NCBI GenBank assembly: GCA_022184915.1
Contig: JAGTJU010000001.1
Span: forward strand, 744,001-808,000
Origin: Myxococcales bacterium
GTDB lineage: Bacteria > Myxococcota_A > Polyangia > Fen-1088
Direction of reading: 5' to 3'
DNA length: 64,000 nucleotides
Shown here piece by piece: positions 43,201 to 49,005 of this stretch (position 1 is the first letter of the stretch; each line of letters starts with the position of its first letter). A model generated the notes under the pieces. The model had not been told where the DNA came from, ran no database searches, and saw nothing but the letters and a program-made list of their open reading frames with translations. The position numbers and the translations under genes are program-made.

Positions 43201-43513
43201 GTTCGCAAGCGCGGCGGGCGTGGAGCGCGAGGCCTTCAGCGAGGCCCTTCGACGAAGGGTCCGTGAGCCTGTCGCCGCGTGGCTCTCGCGGCAGGAGGGT
43301 ATGGCGGAGTCTGACGCGCTTTCCCCGCGGGAGCGCGAGGTGCTGGAACAGTTGTGTGAAAACCCGAGTGATGGCGCGCTCGCGCGGTCCCTGGGCATTG
43401 ACGAAGCCACCGTGCGTATTCACGTGAGCCTCGTGCTGCTCAAGCTCGGCGTGCAGCGGCGCACCGATGCGGTGGCGGTGGCGTGGGCCCAAGGGCTCGT
43501 GCGCAAAGGGTGA
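40265..43513 (+). CDS. Giant one-piece regulator: Reg_prop propeller, Y_Y_Y, TM, kinase-like core, LuxR HTH
   Basis: 1082 residues, GTG start, signal-type N-terminus (FVTFLAMALGLWAGL...APAHAE). About 40-660 is a series of propeller blades of the two-component-regulator type (DRFLWIGTQRGLVRFDG, GTLWVGTEQGGLAYR, GRLWLAGESGLFTV, GRLWFPTLAGALVFE). Then a Y_Y_Y-like beta domain (LRSLTLSFTAPLFAEPERLRFRYRLVG), one membrane helix near 762-781, and a dimerisation-like helix RLAHDLLDDLAP with His807. Next is an ATPase-like region with an N-box (ELVHAAQSMVRNAVDHGH) but no DxGxG. The end, LSPREREVLEQLCENPSDGALARSLGIDEATVRIHVSLVLLKLGVQ, is a LuxR/GerE HTH. A periplasmic sensor is thus joined to a membrane-tethered DNA-binding output. 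Ligand unknown, possibly polysaccharide as in Bacteroides Reg_prop systems. Confidence 0.85.
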   Translation: MRVSICRIRGFRSSFVTFLAMALGLWAGLRSGGCAPAHAELRFPALGFTTHRPASFVHAVAQTPDRFLWIGTQRGLVRFDGHRMVLFDGARTPGLPAGAVTALLVDARGTLWVGTEQGGLAYRTGAGFASAAAEGGPGKGRVTAMALGPEHELWVGTETALYRRVAEGFVAFGTEDGLPARDILALARDGRGVLWAETRLGRVAFAHGRFGPAPTGQGPQLSPLPLALDALFPEPPGSWAYLRGRSVVAALRDRRGDLWFSLPGAGGLMHASSTGRQTYTTRDGLGANLVTSLSTDGEGGLWAGTFGGGVTAIRPRRWQVLGQAQGLPSNDVWAAATAREGGVWLLSPAGLVLVKTDAPAALTVWPSQGRAVPGDGSVLPLPAPQRLSASPTGDLWLTGLDPLLVRFDGRTFETLRVPEVPAAARPTALLADDEGVWLGFADGRLLSYRQGRFVAVMPPAPVCSSPGTPCVRAISAIADRSAGGVWVGTRGAGVLAVQDADARVVVWPAQGGEEVRALHESRLGVLWGATAHGLLHHDGRVTCLLKGAHGLASTTLTDVLEDSRGRLWLAGESGLFTVSERQAAQVARTGQGQLDPEAFGLDDGLPTELTRAGGATRGRDGRLWFPTLAGALVFEAPESVRPAPPPQPVIDQVWVDGHPVSVGGGSKVVVPANLRSLTLSFTAPLFAEPERLRFRYRLVGRDEPTREAGFIEAEGGQRSVHFAGVASGTHRFELQAYRQGQRAQAARVALTLHVPAPWQKRSWALALGLGVVGLGAWVWHGQRLREQRKSLALARAEAQSRCERLAHDLLDDLAPVFLAAEPQRDRAGPAGPQRALVQGAALTRQAALRLRARATGLGPVIEALQAESRLYEGVLIEVSAAGEALALPPELAYELVHAAQSMVRNAVDHGHARFVSLELQALPAQVSLWLRSDGEDFAPGFEASLRARAERGDGTLMVHAARGVGTEVGVCFPAPAAAEFASAAGVEREAFSEALRRRVREPVAAWLSRQEGMAESDALSPREREVLEQLCENPSDGALARSLGIDEATVRIHVSLVLLKLGVQRRTDAVAVAWAQGLVRKG

Positions 43514-43542
43514 AACGATCTCGGGGCGTTGTGAGGTCGTCG

Positions 43543-43569
43543 GGCGCGCGTGCTTGACCGCCGCGCGCC
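43543..43569 (+). terminator. GC hairpin after the propeller-LuxR gene
   Basis: GGCGCGCG (43543-43550) pairs with CGCGCGCC (43562-43569) across 11 bases, 29 bases after the stop. No U-tract. Confidence 0.45.
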
Positions 43570-43655
43570 GATCTCGCATCATGAGGGCTCGATGTCGACG
43601 AAGCCCATGCTTCCCACCCTTACGTATTGGTGCGGCCGTAAAGCCGTAGCCATCC

Positions 43656-43754
43656 GTCTCGTTCACGAGACCGGAGGGGACCTGGGACGCGTGTGAGCGA
43701 ACGTTCGCATCGAACTTACCCAAACCCCTCCCGCCGACGCCGGAGGGGTTTTTT
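43656..43754 (+). promoter_or_regulatory. Attenuator/riboswitch-like leader of the MFS transporter gene
   Basis: An intrinsic terminator (CCCCTCC 43725-43731 with GGAGGGG 43742-43748, flanked by AA/TT pairs and followed by a run of six T) lies 74 bases upstream of the MFS start, inside its leader. The nine bases CCGGAGGGG of the terminator's right arm occur identically at 43671-43679. That upstream copy could pair with the left arm and prevent termination. A stable hairpin at 43656-43671 abuts it. This is the geometry of a terminator/antiterminator switch. I do not recognise a known riboswitch aptamer. Confidence 0.55.
43697..43708. promoter_or_regulatory. Perfect palindrome GCGAACGTTCGC
   Basis: A 12-base palindrome between the antiterminator copy and the terminator in the MFS leader. 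It could be an operator for a dimeric repressor of the transporter gene, or a small stem in the switch RNA. Confidence 0.3.
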
Positions 43755-43827
43755 CGTTGTGGCTTCTTCCTCATCGCTTCGCCCCTTCGTCGCTTTCCCC
43801 AGGGCCGCGGGACCCGGAAGACGAGTC

Positions 43828-45006
43828 ATGTCCACGTTACCGATTTCTACACCGCCTCAGGTTGCCTCCCTCGCTTCGGCCGCAGCGCCCAAGGTCTTGC
43901 TGCACCCCGCGTTCGTGCGCCTGCTCTTCGTGCAATCAGCGCTGGGCTTGTCTTTTTCGGTGTTTCTGATCTTGCCGAAGCACCTCACGGTGGGGCTGGG
44001 CGCAGGACCTTTCGAGATAGGCTGGATCATGGCGCTCTACGGTGCTGCGAACATCCTGCTGGCAAAGCCGTTGGCGCGGCTGCTGCGGCGGGTGGGACGC
44101 AGGCGGTTCATGCGCTTGGGGGCGTTGTGCACGGCCGTGGGGGGCGCGGTGTTCATGTTCGTGGATCACGCGGGGCTCTTGGCGGGCTTCGGGCGCTTCG
44201 TGCAGGGCATCGCCTGGGCGATGATCTTCACGGCGGGCAGCGCCTTGGCTGCCGACCTGGCCCCTCCGGGGCGCATGGCGCAGGCGATGGGTGTGTTCGC
44301 CAGTGCGGTGTTGGCGATGAACGCCGTGGGCCCTCCGCTCGCCGAGCCGCTGCTGGCCGAGGGCGGCCCGATCGTGGTGTTCGGCATTGCTGTGGCGGCG
44401 GCGCTGCTGGCGTTCGTGCTGGCGGGGCGCTTGCCGGCTGATGGGCCCACGCTCGAGACGGCCCAGGTGACGCCCGCGGCGGGGCGTGTGTTGCCTGTGC
44501 AGCTGTGGGCGCTGTGGGCGGTGTTGGGGTTTTCCTGCGCCACGATGTTCTCGTTTCATCAACCACTGGCGCTGCAACGGGGCGTGCTGCGCGTGTCGGA
44601 TTTCCTGCTTGGGTACACGGTAACGGCGCTGGCGGTGCGGGTGGTGGCGGGGCGCTGGCTGGATCGGGTGGGATACGAGCGGGCCTGTCGGGCGTCGTTG
44701 GCGCTCTATGGTGTGGTGGTGGCAGGCACACAGCTGATGGCGCCGGGTACGATCGCGGTGCTGGGCGCCGTGTTCGGGATCGCCCACGGTACGTTTTACC
44801 CGTCGTTCATGGCCCTCTCGCTCGCACGTGTGAGCGCGGACGAGCGGCCCTTGCTGATGACCACCGTGAACGTGGCCTTCAGCGCCGGCAGCCTGCTGGT
44901 GGTGGCGCTGGGGTTCGTGGCCGAGCAGGTGGGGTTGCCCCTGGTGTTCTCGGGTGTGGGGGCGGTGACGCTGGCAGGGCTTTGGTGTTTGAGGCGGCGG
45001 GGCTGA
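43828..45006 (+). CDS. Major facilitator superfamily transporter
   Basis: 392 residues from the ATG at 43828, preceded by GGAAG. The N-terminal extension of the longer frame reads through the terminator region and is not real. Twelve hydrophobic segments can be counted. MFS signatures include GWIMALYGAANILLAKPLARLLRRVGRRRFMRLG (loop 2-3, the G-x-x-x-D/R-x-x-G-R-R type) and a central cytosolic loop near residue 195. The second half has AVRVVAGRWLDRVGYERACRASL. Probably an H+-coupled drug or metabolite exporter; substrate not predictable. The attenuator-like leader suggests induction by a small molecule. A strong hairpin follows the stop. Confidence 0.88.
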   Translation: MSTLPISTPPQVASLASAAAPKVLLHPAFVRLLFVQSALGLSFSVFLILPKHLTVGLGAGPFEIGWIMALYGAANILLAKPLARLLRRVGRRRFMRLGALCTAVGGAVFMFVDHAGLLAGFGRFVQGIAWAMIFTAGSALAADLAPPGRMAQAMGVFASAVLAMNAVGPPLAEPLLAEGGPIVVFGIAVAAALLAFVLAGRLPADGPTLETAQVTPAAGRVLPVQLWALWAVLGFSCATMFSFHQPLALQRGVLRVSDFLLGYTVTALAVRVVAGRWLDRVGYERACRASLALYGVVVAGTQLMAPGTIAVLGAVFGIAHGTFYPSFMALSLARVSADERPLLMTTVNVAFSAGSLLVVALGFVAEQVGLPLVFSGVGAVTLAGLWCLRRRG

Positions 45007-45010
45007 AGCG

Positions 45011-45043
45011 CCAGGCGCCGGGGACGTGGGCTCCGGCGCCTGG
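45011..45043. terminator. Strong hairpin after the MFS gene
   Basis: CCAGGCGCCGG (45011-45021) pairs perfectly with CCGGCGCCTGG (45033-45043) across 11 bases, directly after the stop and followed by GTTTC. It separates convergent genes. Confidence 0.65.
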
Positions 45044-45069
45044 GTTTCGGGGCGTTCGCCTTGCGACAA

Positions 45070-45426
45070 TCAATAGGAGCGGCCGTCGAACTTCTGAACC
45101 TTCAGGGTCTCGAGGTCCACGCCTTCGAGGCACCGCACGTTGATCGCCACCGTGGGAGTGCCATCGGGGCGTGTGCCCCGCGCAAACGGTTTGATGCCGC
45201 ATATCGAGCAGAAGAGGTGGTCGATGACGTGTTTGTTGAACCGATAGTCGGTCAGCACATCGTCTCCGCTCAGCAGCGAGAACGCGGGTCCGGGCACGAA
45301 AGACAGAAGCGTTCCGCTTCGCCCACACATCGAGCAGTTGCAGGCCACTACGGGGCTCTCGAGGTCGACCTCCACCTCGTACTGGACCTTGCCACAATGG
45401 CAGCTTCCCCTGTGTTTCGTCGTCAT
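45070..45426 (-). CDS. GFA-family (glutathione-dependent formaldehyde-activating-like) zinc protein
   Basis: 118 residues, the full length of a single GFA domain. Zinc-ligand cysteines are visible in GSCHCGKVQYEVEVDLESP, CNCSMCGRSG and FCSICGIKPF, the usual three clusters binding two zinc ions. Despite the family name, formaldehyde activation is doubtful for most members; the biochemical role is open. It is encoded 50 bases downstream of the SET-domain gene on the same strand, so the two may share a transcript. Confidence 0.9.
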   Translation of the reverse strand: MTTKHRGSCHCGKVQYEVEVDLESPVVACNCSMCGRSGTLLSFVPGPAFSLLSGDDVLTDYRFNKHVIDHLFCSICGIKPFARGTRPDGTPTVAINVRCLEGVDLETLKVQKFDGRSY

Positions 45427-45476
45427 GAACGAAGTTTACACAGGACGAAGGTGCGCGCCTAGGGGCTCTGCGATCG

Positions 45477-45794
45477 CTACTTACCCTGATCCCAGTCTGG
45501 CCCGTAGTTGAAGGTGATCTCGTCGCCGGGGTTGATGCGCTTTTTGGCCCACAGCTCATCGCCCCAGAAGTCTGCGTTCGGCTTGCTCGAATGATTGACG
45601 AAACGCAAGGTTCCTTTGCCGGCGATGCGCACTTCGTTTCCGTCATCGTCGTAGGTGTAGAGGACGTAGGCGCCTTCTTTTTTGGTCAGGGGACCCTCGT
45701 AGATGCCGATGAGGTCTCCTTTTTTGAAAACGCGGGTGGCGAACACCCCGCGGCCATGGATGCGGCTCTTTCGGACTTCGTATCGTAGTGACAT
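45477..45794 (-). CDS. SET-domain protein (putative protein-lysine methyltransferase)
   Basis: 105 residues, essentially a bare SET domain. VRKSRIHGRGVFATRVFKKGDLIGIYEG gives the GxG SAM-binding turn. RFVNHSSKPNADFW is the pseudoknot motif (NHSxxPN). GDEITFNYG ends with the catalytic-type Tyr. There is no pre- or post-SET cysteine cluster. Bacterial SET proteins of this size occur in Chlamydiae, Legionella and various environmental bacteria, and may methylate ribosomal, histone-like or other proteins. A lysine-rich H1-like protein is encoded at 57.4 kb, an attractive but untested substrate. It is probably cotranscribed with the GFA gene. Confidence 0.88.
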   Translation of the reverse strand: MSLRYEVRKSRIHGRGVFATRVFKKGDLIGIYEGPLTKKEGAYVLYTYDDDGNEVRIAGKGTLRFVNHSSKPNADFWGDELWAKKRINPGDEITFNYGPDWDQGK

Positions 45795-45950
45795 GGATGG
45801 TGCTTGCTTGAAAGGGATTCGAGAGAGGGGGTCATAGTCGATGACGCCACGGCCGTCGACGCCCCCGACCCTCCCGGGCTGACCCCACGTCGCGCTTTCT
45901 TGCCACGAAGTCGAACACGGGCGCGAACCGATTGGCTAGATTGAACTGGC

Positions 45951-48407
45951 ATGGGGCTTTCGCATGTCCTGAGAAAAAGAGTAGGCCTCGGTCACAACCG
46001 GGGCGCCCTCATGGGGGGAGCTTGTGCCGTCCTTTTCGGCTTCGGATGCCATGGCGGAGCGATCAAGCGAGAGCGTTCACCCTCCTACGCACAGGCGCCC
46101 AAAGCGGCCCCCGCCCACCGCCCCCTTGTGCCCGCCGCGCAGGAGGCGTTCAGGGACCCCGCGCGCTCCATCGATGAGCGCGTGGCCTCGCTCCTTGCGC
46201 AGATGACTCTTGCAGAAAAGGTGGCGCAGGTCTGTATCAAGCCGTGGCCAGCGTATATCGACCCAGAGGGGCGGCTCGACCCCGTCCGGGCCCGCGAAGT
46301 CTTGGCCGAGGGGCTCGGCATCACCGGGCTTCCCGCAGACAAGTTTCCGCCCTCTGTACACGCGCGGATGGCGAACGAGATCCAAAGCTACCTGCGCTCC
46401 CATACCCGCCTCGGCATCCCGGCCTTGCTGGTGGGGGAAGGGCTTCATGGCGCCTTGGTCAAAGGGGGCACCCATTTCCCACAGGCCCTCGCGCTGGCCA
46501 GCACCTGGGACCCTGCCTTCGTACGCCGCGTATACGAGGTGGTGGGGCGGGAGATGCGGGCCCTCGGCCGCAACGTGGTGTTGGCCCCCGTGGTGGACGT
46601 GGGGCGTGAGCCTCGCTGGGGGCGCACCGAGGAAACGTTTGGAGAAGATCCTTACCTGGTGGGACGCATGGGTTTGGCGGCCGTGCAGGGGCTGCAGGGC
46701 GAGGCTTTGCTGCCAGGGAGCGGGATCGATAAGCAGCACGTGGCTTCGGTCTTGAAACACTTCGCGGGGCATGGCGCGCCCGAGGGAGGGCGCAACGCGG
46801 CCCCTGCGAACCTCGGGCTTCGTCACTTCCGGGAGGTGCACCTTGGGCCCTTCGAGACCCTCGTCAAGGGAAGCGCCGTCATGGGGATCATGGCCTCGTA
46901 CAACGAGGTCGACGGCATCCCCTCACATGCGAACCGCTGGCTTTTGACCGATGTCCTGCGGGGCGAGTGGGGCTTTTCGGGTTTCGTGCTGGCCGACTCG
47001 AAAGGCATCGCCCAGCTGCGCGACTTTCACGGTGTGGCCGAAACCGTCGAGGACGCAGCACGCATGGCGCTGTGGGCGGGTGTGGATCTCGAGTTGGCGA
47101 ACCGTGACTTCGCCTATCCCACGCTCGCAGCGCAGGTCGAACAGGGGAGGGTCTCGGTTCACATGCTGGACCAGGCCGTGGCGAGGGTGCTGCGCGCCAA
47201 GTTTCTCCTGGGGCTTTTCGAAGATCCCCTGGTTCCCGAAGACGAGGCTCCGGAGGTCGTGGGCGCACCGGCTCACCTCGCGCTCGCGCAAGACGCCGCC
47301 GAGCGTGCCCTCATCCTGCTGAAGAACGAACACCAGGCTCTGCCGCTCGACGTGCACCGCGTGCGCCGGCTTGCCGTGATCGGGCCGAACGCGGCAGACA
47401 TCCACCTCGGGGCCTACTCAGCTGAACCCAGGGAGGGCATGGGCGTGAGGGAGGGGCTCGAGCGCTATGCGCGAGGTCGGTTCCAGGTCACATATGCCGA
47501 AGGCGTTCGCATCGTGGAATCCGAGGCCACCTTCTGGAAGGACGGGGAGGTGACGGCGGCGGACCCGCAGAAAAACCTGCGGCGCATTCAGGAAGCGGTT
47601 CGTGTGGCACGGCGGAGCGACGCCGTGGTTCTGGTCCTGGGGGACAACGAGACCACGAGCCGTGAGGCGTGGGAGGACGACCATCTGGGCGATCGAGACA
47701 GCCTGACCTTGCTGGGGGATCAGGTGCAGCTCGCCGAAGCCATCGTGGCCACGAGGAAACCCGTGGTGGCGCTGGTCCTGGGCGGACGGCCCCTCGATCT
47801 CTCTCCTCTTCACAAGCGCGTGGATGCGGTGCTGCAGGGTTGGTATCTGGGCCAAAACACAGGTCTCGCCGTGGCGCGGGTCTTGTTTGGCGACGTGAAC
47901 CCAGGAGGCAAGACCCCCATCACCTTTCCGCGCGGCGTGGGGCAGCTTCCCGCAACCTACGACCACAAGCCCTCGCGCGTACGCCGCTACCTTGGCGCCG
48001 ACGAAGGCCCTCTTTATCCCTTCGGCCATGGCCTGAGCTACACGACCTTCGCGGTGGGCGCGCCCCTCTTGGGGGCGGCTTCGATTACCACGTCCGAAAC
48101 CGCGGTCGTCACCGTCGAGGTCACCAACACGGGCAGCCGGCCGGGTGACGAAGTGGTTCAGCTCTACGTCCGCGATCAGGTGGCCTCGGTCACGCGGCCC
48201 GTCAAGGAACTCGAGGACTTCGCACGGGTTCACCTGGAGCCGGGCGAGACCCAGACCGTCACCTTTCGCTTGCCCGCCCGCGCGCTCGCGTTTTTCGGGC
48301 GCGACGTGAAGCGGGCCATCGAGCCTGGGCGCTTTGACGTCCTCGTGGGGCCGAATTCCAAGGACCTCGAGGGGGTCGAACTCGAGGTGCGGGCGCCGCC
48401 GCGCTGA
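45951..48407 (+). CDS. Glycoside hydrolase family 3 (beta-glucosidase-like)
   Basis: 818 residues. The N-terminus has a hydrophobic signal ending FGFGCHGG, which may be a lipoprotein site, although the -3 residue is unusual for a lipobox. The GH3 barrel begins near 65 (RSIDERVASLLAQMTLAEKVAQV). The conserved pieces are GLHG, NVVLAPVVDVGREPRWGRTEETFGEDPYLVGRM, KHFAGHGAPEGGRN and GFVLADSKGI, with the nucleophile Asp349 in place. The second alpha/beta domain has LIGPNA-like VIGPNAADIHLGAYS and DNETTSREAWEDDHLGDR, with the candidate acid/base nearby. A fibronectin-III-like domain (VTVEVTNTGSRPGDEVVQLYVRD) closes the protein. It likely splits beta-linked gluco- or xylo-oligosaccharides outside the cytoplasm. 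Confidence 0.93.
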   Translation: MGLSHVLRKRVGLGHNRGALMGGACAVLFGFGCHGGAIKRERSPSYAQAPKAAPAHRPLVPAAQEAFRDPARSIDERVASLLAQMTLAEKVAQVCIKPWPAYIDPEGRLDPVRAREVLAEGLGITGLPADKFPPSVHARMANEIQSYLRSHTRLGIPALLVGEGLHGALVKGGTHFPQALALASTWDPAFVRRVYEVVGREMRALGRNVVLAPVVDVGREPRWGRTEETFGEDPYLVGRMGLAAVQGLQGEALLPGSGIDKQHVASVLKHFAGHGAPEGGRNAAPANLGLRHFREVHLGPFETLVKGSAVMGIMASYNEVDGIPSHANRWLLTDVLRGEWGFSGFVLADSKGIAQLRDFHGVAETVEDAARMALWAGVDLELANRDFAYPTLAAQVEQGRVSVHMLDQAVARVLRAKFLLGLFEDPLVPEDEAPEVVGAPAHLALAQDAAERALILLKNEHQALPLDVHRVRRLAVIGPNAADIHLGAYSAEPREGMGVREGLERYARGRFQVTYAEGVRIVESEATFWKDGEVTAADPQKNLRRIQEAVRVARRSDAVVLVLGDNETTSREAWEDDHLGDRDSLTLLGDQVQLAEAIVATRKPVVALVLGGRPLDLSPLHKRVDAVLQGWYLGQNTGLAVARVLFGDVNPGGKTPITFPRGVGQLPATYDHKPSRVRRYLGADEGPLYPFGHGLSYTTFAVGAPLLGAASITTSETAVVTVEVTNTGSRPGDEVVQLYVRDQVASVTRPVKELEDFARVHLEPGETQTVTFRLPARALAFFGRDVKRAIEPGRFDVLVGPNSKDLEGVELEVRAPPR

Positions 48408-48456
48408 GCGGCCAGTTATTTGCCCTTTCCCGGCCGGCCAGGGCACCCTGGGCCGC

Positions 48457-48954
48457 ATGAAGACAAAATCCCTCCTTACGGCAATCATGCTCTCCGGCGC
48501 GGCTTCGGCGCCGGCCTACGCACAAGACGGCGCGGGCGGAGCCTCTTTGGGGCTTGGGGCCGAGGCCATGCTCACGGGACCTGGCGGCGCGGCGCTCGTC
48601 TACGACATGGGGCAGCTGCGCATCGACGGCATCTTGAGCTTCGTTTCCGCCAACGGCACGAACATCGGTCTGGGGGGCCGGGCGTTGTGGGTGGTGCACA
48701 AAGGGGCAAACTCGGACTTTTCCCTCGGAGGGGGCCTTGGATTCATCAACAGCGATCCCGACGGCCCGGCCGACTCCACCACCGACCTTCACGTGGATGC
48801 GATCGCCCAGGTGCGGGCTTTTCTCACGGACAACGTAGCCGTGAGCACGTCCTTTGGCTTCGGCGTGGCCTTCAACGACGGCGAGGAAGACAACCGTTTT
48901 GGTTTCGGGGCCCAGTTCGTTTCCAGCGCGGGGCTGGTCTACTACTTCCGCTGA
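48457..48954 (+). CDS. Small outer-membrane beta-barrel-like protein
   Basis: 165 residues. The signal peptide MKTKSLLTAIMLSGAASAPAYAQ cleaves after YA. The mature protein alternates polar and hydrophobic residues in about eight strands (SLGLGAEAMLTG, AALVYDMGQLRIDGILSF, NIGLGGRALWVV, FSLGGGLGFIN, DLHVDAIAQVRAFL, VAVSTSFGFGVAF, FGFGAQFVSSAGLVYYFR) and ends in Phe-Arg after aromatic residues, near the usual C-terminal barrel signal. Probably a small outer-membrane porin-like or OmpW/OmpX-like barrel. It begins 49 bases after the GH3 gene and could be cotranscribed. No specific family recognised. Confidence 0.75.
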   Translation: MKTKSLLTAIMLSGAASAPAYAQDGAGGASLGLGAEAMLTGPGGAALVYDMGQLRIDGILSFVSANGTNIGLGGRALWVVHKGANSDFSLGGGLGFINSDPDGPADSTTDLHVDAIAQVRAFLTDNVAVSTSFGFGVAFNDGEEDNRFGFGAQFVSSAGLVYYFR

Positions 48955-48964
48955 CCCCACCCGA

Positions 48965-49005
48965 AGGCGCACGCCAGCGAGGCCAAGGCCTCGAGGGGTG
49001 CGCCT
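48965..49005. terminator. Nested hairpin between convergent genes
   Basis: Outer stem AGGCGCAC (48965-48972) with GTGCGCCT (48998-49005). Inner stem CGAGGCC (48978-48984) with GGCCTCG (48987-48993). It starts 10 bases after the barrel-gene stop and its right arm overlaps the stop codon of the giant ATPase. Suited to ending both transcripts. Confidence 0.6.

Larger units (their letters stand above)
43514..43827 (+). other. Long leader between the propeller regulator and the MFS gene
   Basis: No credible coding sequence in these 314 bases. From left to right it holds a GC hairpin (43543-43569), the hairpin GTCTCG-TTCA-CGAGAC (43656-43671), an upstream copy of the terminator arm (43671-43679), the palindrome GCGAACGTTCGC (43697-43708), a U-tract terminator (43723-43754) and a pyrimidine-rich stretch before the ribosome site GGAAG. 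Confidence 0.6.

Noticed and set aside
43500-43830. A tRNA or known riboswitch class in the MFS leader
   Set aside because: No TPsiC/anticodon arms or CCA end could be placed, and I could not match ZTP, guanidine, fluoride, cobalamin or SAM core motifs. Kept only as an unassigned attenuator-like leader.
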